DNA of 64,000 nucleotides from Gp6-AA40 sp036802945 (GCA_036802945.1 DAIRVG010000002.1:1-64000), one strand, 5' to 3'. Positions 46,201 to 55,065 are shown, counted from the first letter of the stretch. Notes: generated by a model not told the origin, from the sequence alone. A program made the numbers and translations.

Positions 46201-46350
46201 CTCGCTGTGCGGAGGGGGGAACATCGTCAAGGCGTCGTCAATATCGGGGCTCGCCACGTCCAGAGCCGCGCCGCATGACGTGCAGGTCCTTCCCGTCCCA
46301 GCCGCCGGACGTCCACAACGAGGACAAGTTACAGACCAGGTATTAAGCAA
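43234..46350 (-). CDS. Membrane Ser/Thr protein kinase with zinc ribbon and C-terminal TPRs
   Basis: About 1038 residues. A zinc ribbon CPRCG...CTSCG is at residues 9-27. The kinase domain (about 108-390) has LGVGGMG, catalytic Lys137, HRDLKPAN with Asp235, DFG at 253-255 and APE at 302-304, so it looks active. The activation segment is unusually long (about 47 residues, rich in Ser and Thr). One membrane helix is at about 407-427, followed by an extracytoplasmic beta domain and TPR-like helices to the end. The start TTG 46350 has no ribosome site but is the only start before the ribbon. It probably phosphorylates FHA-type partners, such as the phosphatase at 36099; that link is inference. 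Confidence 0.92.
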   Translation of the reverse strand: MLNTWSVTCPRCGRPAAGTGRTCTSCGAALDVASPDIDDALTMFPPPHSEGPDPDVTTFTPRRAVHRLEDGPTTFPTSNTTGAQVPIAANGSDTEPGPLTIGQHFGRYTIVRLLGVGGMGAVYQAWDQELEVIVALKVIRPEALRDPLAEQEIERRFKRELLLARQVTHKNVVRIHDLGEIGGIKYITMSYIAGTDLASLVKQVGKLPVPKALRIIRSIVSGLIAAHAAGVVHRDLKPANIMIDTEGNALIMDFGIARSTGGSSSLSMPALTGTPSNAWRSIAGHAEATMAGVIVGTVEYMAPEQARGEPVDQRADVYATGLILYDLLVGRRRTEHAESAVAELDARMEGLLPPLRSLAADVPEALAAVVARAAEPDPNKRYQTTTELADDLARLDVNGEPLPVRRVVGLPLLVAVVTLLLAVSVGTWWYSRQSIPPEPHAPVSVLIADFQNLTNDRTFDRTLEPMLKRALEGASFISAFDRSGISGTLGVRPPEQLDETSAREIAVKQGLGVVLSGSIERQGDGYAISVKAAQTVAGTVIATANGRASNKDQVLGVATKLVTTVRKALGDDTSDSAQLFAMQTLSTTSLEVVRHFAAALEASTNNKFDTALQSFSKAVELDPKFGAGYLGMAAMSRNLGKLQDAETYSKEALRYLDGMTERERYNARGMLYIGTGDYEQCVKEYGDLVARYSADVYARNRLALCSTHLRDMRTAVDEMREVVKIVSKRAIFRVNLGLYESYGGDFQTGEREARTAQELGSPLGLLPLAFAQLGQNQLSQASETYQELGKADSLGSLGASFASSGLGDLALYEGRFSEAVRVLGEGAAADLTSKNADRAAAKFASLAYAHLLRGQKGAAVSAAEKALLNSQSVKIRFLAARVLVEADQLAQARPLIAGLASEIQTEPQAHAKILEGNVFLKNGDPRQAIKLLTEANGLLDTWIGHFDLGRAYLDAGQFAQADSEFDRCIKRRGEALSLFIDEEPTYAYLPPVYYYQGRAREGLKTDGFAESYREYLNIRGPSKEDPLLSDIRRRVGGQ

Positions 46351-46660
46351 ACAATTCCTGAGTTTCGAATTCTAACCCGGCAGGTGTCATGGGCGACCCA
46401 CGAGAATGTCACTTTCGGTCGCAGTAATGTCGCAGGAATATCGGCGGACGCAGCGTTGAAACACTCCGTTTTTCTCCCAGACCGGCCCGATGAGCGAGGC
46501 ATTGAGCACAGACAGGCACCCCGTCACGCCCGTGCAGGGGGCTCTTGACTGCCCCCGGTCGCAGGGAGCACACTCCGCTTCAGCACTAAAATCACATGTC
46601 TCGCGGGTTCTGACATCCACCACGCAAACGGACTGCATTTTCGGTGAAGGAGAACGGCGT
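46351..46660. other. Intergenic region between the kinase and heme-propeller genes
   Basis: 310 bases between two divergent genes. An open frame extends from 46490 into the next gene but has no ribosome site. A TTGACT near 46549 could be a -35 box but lacks a good -10. I see no RNA gene or repeat. Confidence 0.5.
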
Positions 46661-48639
46661 ATGAGTTCGAAAGGCCTCTATTGGGGGATCGTGACGTTTG
46701 CCATGGCGGGGAGCATGGTGGCTTCGCTCGCAGTGGTAAGCGCTCGCCAGGCTGCCGGCGGAGGGCAAGCCGTCGCCATCGATAACGACGATATCGGCGG
46801 CGTGGTGACTGGCGCGCAGGGACCGGAGGCAGGGGTCTGGGTGATCGCGGAAACCAGGACCACGCCAACCCGTTTGATCAAGAGCGTGGTGACCGACGAC
46901 CAGGGCCGCTACCTCGTGCCCGACCTGCCGAGCGGCGACTACGACGTGTGGGTCCGTGGCTATGGCCTCGTGGACTCGCCGAAGGTCAAGTCGGCACCCG
47001 GCAAGATCGTCAACCTGAAAGCGGTTGTCGCACCGGACAAAAAGGCGGCTGCCCATTACTATCCGGCACAGTACTGGTACGCCTTGATGCAGATGCCGCC
47101 CAAGAGTGATTTCCCCGGCACGGGGGCCAAGGGCAACGGCATCGCCGAAAACATCCGAAGCCAGGGCGAGTGGATCCGCCAGATCGTCAATACCGACGGC
47201 TGCACCGGCTGTCATCAGATGGGCGGCCCGGCAACGCGCGAAATCCCGAAGGGTCTCGGCTCGTTCGAGGATTCGAAAGCCGCGTGGGATCGACGCATCC
47301 AGTCGGGTCAGGCGGGCGGCGGCATGAACGCCCGGTTCACGCAGGTCGGCCGCCAGCGCGCGCTGGGGATGTACGCCGACTGGACCGACCGGGTTGCCTC
47401 AGGCGAGCTACCCTCTGCGACACCGCCTCGTCCGCAGGGTCGGGAGCGCAACGTCGTCGTGACGCTGTGGGACTGGGCGGATCCGAAGGTCTACATGCAT
47501 GACGAGATCGCCAGCGACAAGCGCAACCCGACGGTCAACGCCAACGGTCCCGTCTACGGCGCGCTCGAAGAGAGTGGTGACTACTTCCCCGTTGTCGACA
47601 CAACGAAGAACACGACGACTCAGATCAAGCTGAAGCCGCGCGACGCGGACACCCCGAGCTCCGCGAACAATGCGCCGGCGGCGGCCTCCCCGTACTGGGG
47701 CGACGAAGCCATCTGGAACAGCCAGACGAGCGTGCACAGCTTTGCCATGGACAAGCAGGGGCGCGTGTGGGCCGCGGGACGCATCCGCAAGGGCGAGACG
47801 CCGGCCTGGTGCAGGGCCGGATCGGATCATCCGTCCGCGAAGCTCCTACCGATCGATCAGAGCGGACGCGGCCTGCTGATGTGGGACCCGAAGACTAAGC
47901 AGCTCACGCCCATCGACACCTGTTACAGCTGGGGCCACGTGAACTTCGACGAGAACGACGTGCTCTGGTCGTCGTTCGGACCGAACGGCGTCGAGGGGTG
48001 GTTCGACACGAGGATCTGGGACAAGACGCACGACGAGAAGGCCGCGCAGGGCTGGAGCGCGTTCGTGGTCGACAACAACGGCAACGGCAAGCGCGACGCC
48101 TACACCGAGCCGAATCAGCCCGTGGATCCGACCAAGGACAAGCGGCTCGCGATCCAGTTCTACGGTGACTCGCCCGGCTTCGACGGTTCGATCTGGGGAA
48201 CGGTGCAGGGGATGCCCGGCGCGCTCGGCCGCTTCGTGCCCGGCGCTCACCCGCCGGAGACGGCGCTCACCGAGATCTACGAGGTGCCATGGAACAACCC
48301 GAAGGCGGCCAAGCAGGGCTTCGCGCCGCGCGGCATGGACATCGACAGCAACAACGTCGTCTGGACTGTGCTGTCGAGCGGACACCTCGCCAGCTTCGAT
48401 CGCCGCAAGTGCACCGCCCCGCTCAACGGCCCGACGGCGACGGGTCAGCACTGCCCGGAAGGGTGGGCGCTCTATCCGTTACCCGGTCCGAACTACAAGG
48501 GCGCAGCCGACAACGCGAGCGCCGACTCGGCGTACTACAACTTCGTCGATCGGTTCGACATGCTTGGTGTCGGCAAGGAAGTGCCGATTGCGACGGGGAA
48601 CCTGTCTGAAGGGCTGCTCGCGCTGGTCAACGGCCAGAT
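46661..48639 (+). CDS. Secreted monoheme / beta-propeller protein with regulatory Ig-like domain (1), 3' end in gap
   Basis: 659 codons visible from ATG 46661 (GAAGGAG upstream). Order: signal peptide (about 1-29), carboxypeptidase-regulatory Ig-like domain (about 43-120, IGGVVTGAQGPEAGVWVIAE), heme motif CTGCH at 181-185, and a long propeller-like region with Trp/Gly-rich strands. A DNNGNGKRD stretch resembles a calcium-binding loop. Cys pairs AWC, DTC, RKC and QHC are shared with the paralogue at 49967, suggesting conserved disulfides. About 55-65 C-terminal residues should be missing in the gap. Electron transfer is implied by the heme; the reaction is unknown. Confidence 0.8.
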
Positions 48640-48739
48640 NNNNNNNNNNNNNNNNNNNNNNNNNNNNNNNNNNNNNNNNNNNNNNNNNNNNNNNNNNNNN
48701 NNNNNNNNNNNNNNNNNNNNNNNNNNNNNNNNNNNNNNN
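48640..48739. other. Assembly gap (100 N)
   Basis: Exactly 100 N. Comparison with the paralogue, which has about 66 residues after this point, suggests that roughly 200 bases are missing, more than the placeholder. Confidence 0.99.
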
Positions 48740-48774
48740 TCCGATGGCGGATCCCCGCATCCGGTTTTCGTAGA

Positions 48775-48805
48775 GGCGGACCTTCAGGTCCGCCTTTACT
48801 TTTTC
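48775..48805 (+). terminator. Rho-independent terminator of the first heme-propeller gene
   Basis: GGCGGACC, TTCA, GGTCCGCC (48775-48794) is a perfect 8-bp stem followed by TTTACTTTTT. On the plus strand it fits termination of the gene whose end is in the gap. It also overlaps the last base of the convergent cytochrome gene region. Confidence 0.8.
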
Positions 48806-49197
48806 TGGGCGATTGATCTTACGTAGTTCACGACATTCCACATGTCCGCCTCCTTCAGGATCTCTCCCCATGGCGTCATGTTCAGCTCAGGCGGAACGCC
48901 GTTCTTGATCACGTCGAAGATCTCCCCGTCGGTCGAACCGTGATCCCACTTGTCATCAACGAGACTCGGGGCGGCCGGGATCAGGTCGTTGCCTGGCCCG
49001 CCTTCGCCGTTGGTGCCGTGGCAGGTTGCGCACTTCTGCGTAAAGACTCGTTTTCCAGCTGCGACAGATTCAGGTGTGGCGGCTTCCGGGTTCTTAACCT
49101 TCGCCGCTTCAGGATTCCCTTGTGCCGCGATGGCGATGCGTCCGAGGCATGCCAGCGCGAGCGCCGCGATGATCGTTCGAAAAAGACGTGAGTCCAC
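48796..49197 (-). CDS. Small secreted c-type cytochrome
   Basis: 133 residues from GTG 49197 (AGGAG upstream); the frame continues to 49230 without a better start. The signal peptide ends near AIAAQ. A class I cytochrome c domain has CATCHGTNGEG and the probable methionine ligand in PPELNMTPWG, with a C-terminal helix ADMWNVVNYVRSIA. It would carry single electrons in the periplasm. It converges with the first heme-propeller gene and is the most likely acceptor or donor for it and its paralogue. Confidence 0.92.
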   Translation of the reverse strand: MDSRLFRTIIAALALACLGRIAIAAQGNPEAAKVKNPEAATPESVAAGKRVFTQKCATCHGTNGEGGPGNDLIPAAPSLVDDKWDHGSTDGEIFDVIKNGVPPELNMTPWGEILKEADMWNVVNYVRSIAQKK

Positions 49198-49248
49198 GCG
49201 ATTTGCTCCTGTAAATAGGTAAGGGCACATTTTATATCGCTTCCACGA

Positions 49249-49293
49249 GCCACGGAATCACTCCGTTCCTCTGTGTCTCCGTGGCCCGTTGAA
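49249..49293 (+). repeat. Dispersed CTCCGTG-type palindromic repeat, copy D
   Basis: GCCACGGAATCACTCCGTTC folds on itself and is followed by CTGTGTCTCCGTGGCCCGTT, the same core as copy A. It lies between the divergent cytochrome and cupin genes. Confidence 0.75.
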
Positions 49294-49400
49294 TCGAATG
49301 AGGCGGGCTTCGCATGCTATATTTCGGCCATTCGCAAGAAGGCGCTCGTGCGTTGCGTGCCATGACTAGTGGATTTGTCAGTAGAGTGCCCGGAGCGTCC

Positions 49401-49904
49401 ATGCAAGCTGTCTCGTCGATCGCGCGGCGCGCCGTGCTGATCGGCGCCCTCGTCGTGACGCTCGGGAGCGTCCATCCGTTCGCGCAGGATCCGCGCCTGA
49501 CGATCAAACCGGAGGACGTGCAGTGGCCGCCCGCTGCCGCCGGTGCGGCGGGGACCTCGGGGGTAAGCGCGATCCAGACCGTTGTGCTGAAAGGCGATCC
49601 CTCGAAAGCGGGTCTGTACACGCTGCTGCTGAAAGTCAGCCAGCCAAACGTCCGCATTCAGGCGCATGCGCATTCTGATGACCGTGTCGCGACGGTCATC
49701 AAGGGAACGTGGTACTTCGCGTACGGAGATAAGTTCGACGAAGCGCGGCTTGCGGCGCTACCTCCCGGCAGTTTCTATACCGAACCGCCCAACGTGAATC
49801 ATTTCGCGATGACGAAGGGCGAAGTGATTATCCAGATCACGGGCACTGGTCCTTCAACGACCAAGTACGTCGATCCCGCGACCGATCCCGCGGCGAAACG
49901 ATAA
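49401..49904 (+). CDS. Secreted cupin-domain protein
   Basis: About 167 residues from ATG 49401, with ATG 49362 also possible. The signal peptide ends near PFAQ. The cupin motif is VRIQAHAHSDDRVATVIKGTWYF, with His-x-His as metal ligands, and a later histidine in PPNVNHFAM. The tail TKYVDPATDPAAK resembles that of the cupin at 16809 (FKYVNPADDPR), so the two are paralogues. It is surrounded by the two heme-propeller genes and the cytochrome gene, which suggests a shared periplasmic pathway. Confidence 0.85.
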   Translation: MQAVSSIARRAVLIGALVVTLGSVHPFAQDPRLTIKPEDVQWPPAAAGAAGTSGVSAIQTVVLKGDPSKAGLYTLLLKVSQPNVRIQAHAHSDDRVATVIKGTWYFAYGDKFDEARLAALPPGSFYTEPPNVNHFAMTKGEVIIQITGTGPSTTKYVDPATDPAAKR

Positions 49905-49909
49905 ACAGC

Positions 49910-49960
49910 AGCAGGCAGCTGGCGGCAGGTACAAATCACTGCCCGCTGCCGGCTGCCCGC
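49910..49960. terminator. Hairpin between the convergent cupin and second heme-propeller genes
   Basis: GCAGGCAGCTGGCGGCAG can pair, with a bulge, with CTGCCCGCTGCCGGCTGCCC across a ~10-base loop. It begins 6 bases after the cupin stop and ends 6 bases before the convergent stop. No clear T tract is present; it could serve both genes or be a dispersed repeat. Confidence 0.5.
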
Positions 49961-49966
49961 TACTCA

Positions 49967-52114
49967 TTACTTCGCAAGCGGATCCGGGCGCAGCTGGAAG
50001 TGCGCGGCAAACGGCGTGGTTCCCTTGCCGCCTTCCTTCAGCCACGGCGTGCGATCGCCGCTCGCGGCCCAGAGTCCCCGGCCCTTCCAGCCGCTGTTGG
50101 GATCGTCGATACGGCCGTCGAGTCCCTTGGCGTAGAAGCCCAGCGGATACGGCACCCGCAGCATGACCATCTTGCCGTCCTTCAGCGCGATGAGACCATC
50201 GTTCAGATTGCCTGTCGACACCGGCACATCCTCGCCGAGTCCGAACGTGTTGTGCTGGTCCACCCAGCTGTAATAACTGGACTCGGCGCTGTTGTCACCG
50301 ATGCCCTGGAACCCGGGTCCCGGGTACTTGTAGAACGTCCAGCCCTCAGGACAATGATCACCGGTGGCCTTCGGCCCGTTCAGCGGACCCTTGCACTTGG
50401 TGCGATCGAAGCTGCCAAGGTGACCGCTCGCAAGTGACACCCACACGACGCCTTTTGAATCGATGTCGCCGCCGCGCACCCCGAAGCCAGGCGCCGGCAC
50501 GTTGTAGAGCTCTGCAAGCGCCGTCTGCGGCGGATTGGATCCAGGAACGAGCCGCACGACGGCGCCCGGATTCTCGCGATACGAGCCCCAGATGGAGCCG
50601 TCGACTGGACTCGGCATGACGGCGTAGAAGCCCGCGACGACCCGCTTGTCCTTGGTGGGATCCACCGGCTGATTCGGCTCGACGTAGGCGTCGCGCTTGC
50701 CGTTGCCGTTGGTATCGAGGATCAGCGCCGTCCAGCCCTGCGACTTCGCGGAGTCGCCGGTCGCGTCGAACATCTTCGTGTTGACCCAGCCGACGACAGG
50801 GCCGCCGCCGCTCGTCCACAACGTTTCGTTCGCGTCAAACCCGAACTCTGGGTGGTGCGTACCGAAGCAGGTATCGACGAAGTTGTACTTGTTCGTCTTC
50901 GGGTCCCACACCGCGACCTGCCGGTTCGAACGTTCCAGCGGGAACGCCTTGGCCGATGGGTGATCGGAACCCTGTTTGCAGAACTCCGGGTTGTCCCCTC
51001 CGCGCACCGATGCCGCCAGCCAGACTCTTCCGGTTCTGTCCAGCATGGAGTTGTGGTTGTTGACTCGCGTGTCCCAGATCGACTCGCTGCCCCAGTAGGC
51101 CGACGGTTGCATCGCGGTCAAACCCGCGGCGTGCCCAGGGCCGAGACTCAACGGCATGTTCTCGTCCATGACCGGCGCATGGAATGTCGTCGCGCTGTTC
51201 TTCACTGGATCGAGGATGGGCAGTATGTCGGTGCTGTATTCAGGCGATCCGTATACCAGGCCGTTAGCGTTGACCGTCGGGTCCCGCTTGTCCGTGGTGA
51301 TCACGTCGTGCAGGTAATGCTTCTCATCGCCCAACGCGCGGAGGGTGACGACAATGTTGCGTTCGACGCCTTGCGGCCTCGTCGGCTTGGTCTGCGGAAG
51401 CTCGCCCTTGGCGATCCGATCCGTCCACTCGCCCAGGTACTGGTATCCCAGGGGCCCGAGTGAGAGCAGCTGGCCTGTCATCTGTTCGCCGGACTGGCCG
51501 GACATCGTGCGGCGCATCCACGCCTGGGCCGACGAAGGGAACTCGCCGAAGGAGGCGGGAATCGTGCGTGTGGATTTCTGACCCAGCTGATGGCAACCGA
51601 CGCAGCCGTTGTTCTTCATCTGGTTGAGCCACGCCGTTTGTGTAATGGTCGCCGGAATCTTTCCGTCCTCGCTGAATTCGTCTTTGGTCGGGATGTGCAG
51701 CATCGAGTACCAGTAGATGGCGGGGTAATACTCTGCGGCGGCGGCTTCGTTCGGCGCTGGTGTTGCGGAGAGATTCACCAGCTTGCCGGGAGCGCTCGTC
51801 ACCTTCGCACTATCCACGAGACCGTAGCCGCGCACCCATACGTTGTAGTTCGATTGGGGCAGATCCGGGACCACGTAGCGCCCGCGATCGTCGGTGACAA
51901 CCGCCTTGATATACCTGACTGGCAGGTCGAGCGTCTCGGCGATGACCCATACGCCTGCCTCCGGTCCGTTCGAACTCGTGACGACACCACCGATGTCGTC
52001 GCTGTCGATGGCGACTGGCGCGTCCTGGGCGTATGAGCGCACGAAAAGCCACGTCACGAGCAGGCCCAGGCAGGCTACTAAAACGAGATTTCGGGGTCTT
52101 AGGCTCCGGGGCAT
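49967..52114 (-). CDS. Secreted monoheme / beta-propeller protein with regulatory Ig-like domain (2)
   Basis: 715 residues from ATG 52114 behind GGAGGAACG; complete. Order: signal or anchor helix (about 9-29), regulatory Ig-like domain (about 40-115, IGGVVTSSNGPEAGVWVIAE), heme motif CVGCH at 171-175, and a propeller-like region to the end. The DTNGNGKRD loop, the four conserved Cys sites and VEPNQPVDPTKDKR are shared with the paralogue at 46661, as is most of the length, so the two arose by duplication and now face each other. A candidate oxidoreductase that passes electrons to the small cytochrome; no substrate is known. Confidence 0.85.
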   Translation of the reverse strand: MPRSLRPRNLVLVACLGLLVTWLFVRSYAQDAPVAIDSDDIGGVVTSSNGPEAGVWVIAETLDLPVRYIKAVVTDDRGRYVVPDLPQSNYNVWVRGYGLVDSAKVTSAPGKLVNLSATPAPNEAAAAEYYPAIYWYSMLHIPTKDEFSEDGKIPATITQTAWLNQMKNNGCVGCHQLGQKSTRTIPASFGEFPSSAQAWMRRTMSGQSGEQMTGQLLSLGPLGYQYLGEWTDRIAKGELPQTKPTRPQGVERNIVVTLRALGDEKHYLHDVITTDKRDPTVNANGLVYGSPEYSTDILPILDPVKNSATTFHAPVMDENMPLSLGPGHAAGLTAMQPSAYWGSESIWDTRVNNHNSMLDRTGRVWLAASVRGGDNPEFCKQGSDHPSAKAFPLERSNRQVAVWDPKTNKYNFVDTCFGTHHPEFGFDANETLWTSGGGPVVGWVNTKMFDATGDSAKSQGWTALILDTNGNGKRDAYVEPNQPVDPTKDKRVVAGFYAVMPSPVDGSIWGSYRENPGAVVRLVPGSNPPQTALAELYNVPAPGFGVRGGDIDSKGVVWVSLASGHLGSFDRTKCKGPLNGPKATGDHCPEGWTFYKYPGPGFQGIGDNSAESSYYSWVDQHNTFGLGEDVPVSTGNLNDGLIALKDGKMVMLRVPYPLGFYAKGLDGRIDDPNSGWKGRGLWAASGDRTPWLKEGGKGTTPFAAHFQLRPDPLAK

Positions 52115-52231
52115 AGCACGTTCCTCCAGGCTGTTCGGTTGGCGTGTAATCCGTCGGGTCCGCCACCGCAATGGTGGGCGAATTCGCGGGTAAAGTATAC
52201 GGCCTGACGCCGAATTTCAGGGTGACTGAGC

Positions 52232-52861
52232 CTAGGGCTTCGGAACCCGGAGTGTCGCGCTGATCATCGCGCTTCCACTGGCGGCGTACACCAGCGCAAG
52301 TGGATGGAGCAGAGCCGGACCGACCTGGTACACGCCGAACCACAGGTCGGCATCGATTTTTCCCAGCCGGAACGCGGCTCCAAGCAGCGCGACGATGAGG
52401 ATGCTCGTCGGAATGGGGGTGCCCTCGAAGTACTTCACCTTACCTGTTTCGGTGTCCGCGAGGTCGGCCGCCGTCACGTTGAAGCGAGCAAGGCGGCTCA
52501 CGCCGCAGACCACGAAATAGGTGAGGCACAACATGTCCCACCCGCCGCGCAAGCCTAACGTGAAGCCGAGCACCGCGGGCGCTACGCCAAAGGAAATCAC
52601 GTCGGACAACGAGTCGAGGTCCGCTCCAAGCACCGACTGCCGCTTCGGGTTCAGGCGAGCGACGTAGCCGTCGAGCACATCACAGACGAGGGCCGAGGGC
52701 AGCAGGATGAACGCGCTCCACAGGAACCGCGGGTTTCCAGACGCGATGTAGTCCAGGCACAGAAAGATGGCGATCGTGCCGCAGGCCGCGTTCCCGATCG
52801 TCAGCGCATCGGCCGGGGTGTACGACCGCAGCATCGAGAGATGCCGGCGGGGCGGTGTCAT
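52232..52861 (-). CDS. pssA: CDP-diacylglycerol--serine O-phosphatidyltransferase
   Basis: 209 residues from ATG 52861. The CDP-alcohol phosphotransferase signature is complete: DVLDGYVARLNPKRQS then GADLDSLSD, giving D-x2-DG-x2-AR-x8-G-x3-D-x3-D. Five or six membrane helices are visible. It makes phosphatidylserine, the precursor of phosphatidylethanolamine. The length and hydrophobic pattern fit the membrane (Bacillus-type) class. It starts four bases after the stop of the double SnoaL protein gene, so both are in one transcript, although no functional link is evident. Confidence 0.92.
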   Translation of the reverse strand: MTPPRRHLSMLRSYTPADALTIGNAACGTIAIFLCLDYIASGNPRFLWSAFILLPSALVCDVLDGYVARLNPKRQSVLGADLDSLSDVISFGVAPAVLGFTLGLRGGWDMLCLTYFVVCGVSRLARFNVTAADLADTETGKVKYFEGTPIPTSILIVALLGAAFRLGKIDADLWFGVYQVGPALLHPLALVYAASGSAMISATLRVPKP

Positions 52862-52865
52862 GGAC

Positions 52866-53729
52866 CTATCTGGTTGTCGGCCGAATGGCCGTCTGGTAGC
52901 TGAGGGTCTCGACCCACCTGCCATCGCGTTTGACCCACACCCGCGTGATGCGTAACAGGTCGCCGCGGTCAGGCTGGTGCTGCGACGTCATGACGACGGT
53001 GGTTCCGAAGTCGAAGAGGCGGGCGGAGAGGAGTTTCGTGGGCGACACGCCGCCGAGTGTCGAGCGCTGGATCGCGGTAATACGGGTCGGCTTGTCGAAG
53101 ACGCGGTCGCCGTTCGAGCTCACGAGTGCGAACTCTTCTGCGATGTACCCGCTCCACGCCGCGGCGTTGCCCGTCATGGCCGCTTCTTCGAGACCGACGT
53201 ACGCCGCGATCACGGCGCGTTCGTTCTCGCTCTTCGCCGTGTATGGCACCGCGCCGCACGGGTTCTCACAGTTCTTGCCGGCTCCAGCCGTCACGGTGGC
53301 AGGGGCGTCGAGCGACCTGACTTCTTGAAATACGAGCAGTCGCCAGCCGCCGGGGCGCGTCACCCAGACGCGCAGGCCGTGCAGCTTGCCGGCGTTGACC
53401 TGCACCACGCCGACCTGACCGTAGCCGTACTGCTTTGCTTCGGCCCGCGTTTCGTCGGAGATGGCAACTTTCGGTGTCCCTTGACCGACCTGCGTCGCGT
53501 TGAGCGTGGTCCCGTCAGCGGTCGTCCATGCAACGTCCCTATCGAGAAAGACCGCCACAGCTTTCACGTCTCCCCGCGCGACGGCCTGGGCGAAGGCGCG
53601 GTCAGCGGCGAGCATCGCCTCGTCGGGAGCGGGGGCAGCGGCCAAAGCGGTTTTTGAAGAGACCGCGAGACCGAGCACAACAAAGAGCGCCGCCACGACA
53701 CCGGGATTTTTCGTAACGTGATTTCGCAT
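52866..53729 (-). CDS. Secreted protein with two SnoaL-like (DUF4440) domains
   Basis: 287 residues from ATG 53729. Signal peptide cleavage is near ALAA (about residue 31). Two NTF2-fold domains follow: DEAMLAADRAFAQAVARGDV (about 36-145) and ENERAVIAAYVGLEEAAMTG (about 165-287). The second ends in WVKRDGRWVETLSYQTAI, a typical DUF4440 ending. Between them is a short Cys-containing linker (CENPC). A role in binding a small ligand is the usual guess. It is upstream of pssA in the same operon. Confidence 0.85.
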   Translation of the reverse strand: MRNHVTKNPGVVAALFVVLGLAVSSKTALAAAPAPDEAMLAADRAFAQAVARGDVKAVAVFLDRDVAWTTADGTTLNATQVGQGTPKVAISDETRAEAKQYGYGQVGVVQVNAGKLHGLRVWVTRPGGWRLLVFQEVRSLDAPATVTAGAGKNCENPCGAVPYTAKSENERAVIAAYVGLEEAAMTGNAAAWSGYIAEEFALVSSNGDRVFDKPTRITAIQRSTLGGVSPTKLLSARLFDFGTTVVMTSQHQPDRGDLLRITRVWVKRDGRWVETLSYQTAIRPTTR

Positions 53730-53928
53730 GGCCTGCGCAGTCTAGCCCAAGGGAATCGCGGTCCGCACGCCGTTTTGCGCGTCGAGATTCGGCAGATGCG
53801 CTCCACCCTGTTGAGCGCTACACTCCCACTGACGAGCATGGTGCTTTACCGCCGCACCGGGCCGAATTTCCAGACTCTCGAGTACGACTGCCATGCGATG
53901 ACACCGTCATCCACTCAACTGAGGCAAC

Positions 53929-54996
53929 ATGCGCCGTCATCTATCCGTTCTGTCCGCCGCGTTGGGTCTCGCCGCCATGATGGCTGGCGCGGTGGTCGGT
54001 CAGTCAAATACGCTCGACATCTACTTCATCGACACCGAGGGTGGTCAGTCCACGCTGCTCGTCTCGCCATCGGGTGAGACGTTCATGATCGATACCGGCT
54101 TTGCGGGTCTCGACACCCCGAATCCGGACAAGGACGCGGGGCGCGATGCCGCGCGTATCGCCGACGTCGCCAGGATTGCCAAGGTCACTCGGATTGACAC
54201 GCTGCTTGCCACGCATTTTCACGGCGATCACGCCAGTGGCATTGCGCACCTGGCTGAGAAACTGCCGGTGCATACCCTCGTCGATCACGGTCCGGCCCTG
54301 CAGGACGTGCCAACGATGAAGCAGACGGTCGGGGCGTACGCCGAGGACTGGGCCGCCGCGTTCGCGAAAGGGCAGCACCAGGTTGTCGCGCCGGGCGACA
54401 AGATTGCGGTGAGGGGCATCGACGTCACTGTCGTTGAAGCCCTCGGCAAGCAGATCGAGCGAGCGGGCCCGCCGAACCCTAACTGCTCGAACATCCAGCA
54501 GCGTCCGGGCGGCAATCCCGAGGACACCGCGTCTGTCGGCGTCGTCGTGCAATACGGGATGTTCCGCTTCGCCAATTTCGGTGACCTGCCGTGGAACCAG
54601 GAAATTCTCCTGCTCTGTCCCAACAATCGCGTCGGCGTGATCGACGTGTACGAAGCCGCGGGGCACGGACGCGAACCGACGCCGGCGGCCTACGCAATGG
54701 CGCCACGCATTGCAGTTCTCGACAACGGTGCGCGCAAGGGTGGCGGCGCCGCTACGCTGAAGGGATTCAAGGCCTCGCCGGGCTTCGAGGATCTCTGGCA
54801 GCTCCACAAGAACGTCATGGGGGGCGTCGAAGGGAATCCCCCGGACGAGTTCTCGGCTAACTTCGAGGATACCGATAACACGATGCACGCCGCGCACTAT
54901 CTGAAGGTATCCGCAAAGGACGACGGCTCTTTTACGATGTTCAACTCGCGCACCGGCGCGACGAAGACGTACCCGGTACGCAAGGGCACGAATTAG
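53929..54996 (+). CDS. Secreted MBL-fold metallohydrolase
   Basis: 355 residues with a signal peptide ending near VVGQ (about residue 25). The metal motif HFHGDH is at residues 96-101, with further His and Asp in LVDHGPA, FGDLPW and later loops. It resembles the hydrolase domain of ComEC-type and other MBL proteins, and a C-terminal beta-rich stretch ends TGATKTYPVRKGT. Exported forms may cleave phosphodiesters, lactones or sulfates. The substrate is not clear. It is followed after 96 bases by the third TonB receptor. Confidence 0.9.
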   Translation: MRRHLSVLSAALGLAAMMAGAVVGQSNTLDIYFIDTEGGQSTLLVSPSGETFMIDTGFAGLDTPNPDKDAGRDAARIADVARIAKVTRIDTLLATHFHGDHASGIAHLAEKLPVHTLVDHGPALQDVPTMKQTVGAYAEDWAAAFAKGQHQVVAPGDKIAVRGIDVTVVEALGKQIERAGPPNPNCSNIQQRPGGNPEDTASVGVVVQYGMFRFANFGDLPWNQEILLLCPNNRVGVIDVYEAAGHGREPTPAAYAMAPRIAVLDNGARKGGGAATLKGFKASPGFEDLWQLHKNVMGGVEGNPPDEFSANFEDTDNTMHAAHYLKVSAKDDGSFTMFNSRTGATKTYPVRKGTN

Positions 54997-55065
54997 ACTC
55001 TTGAGGCGGACCGCCGGGCCCGCCCCAACGATTGATAAACCGACCCCACGGAGTCAGTCAGGGAG

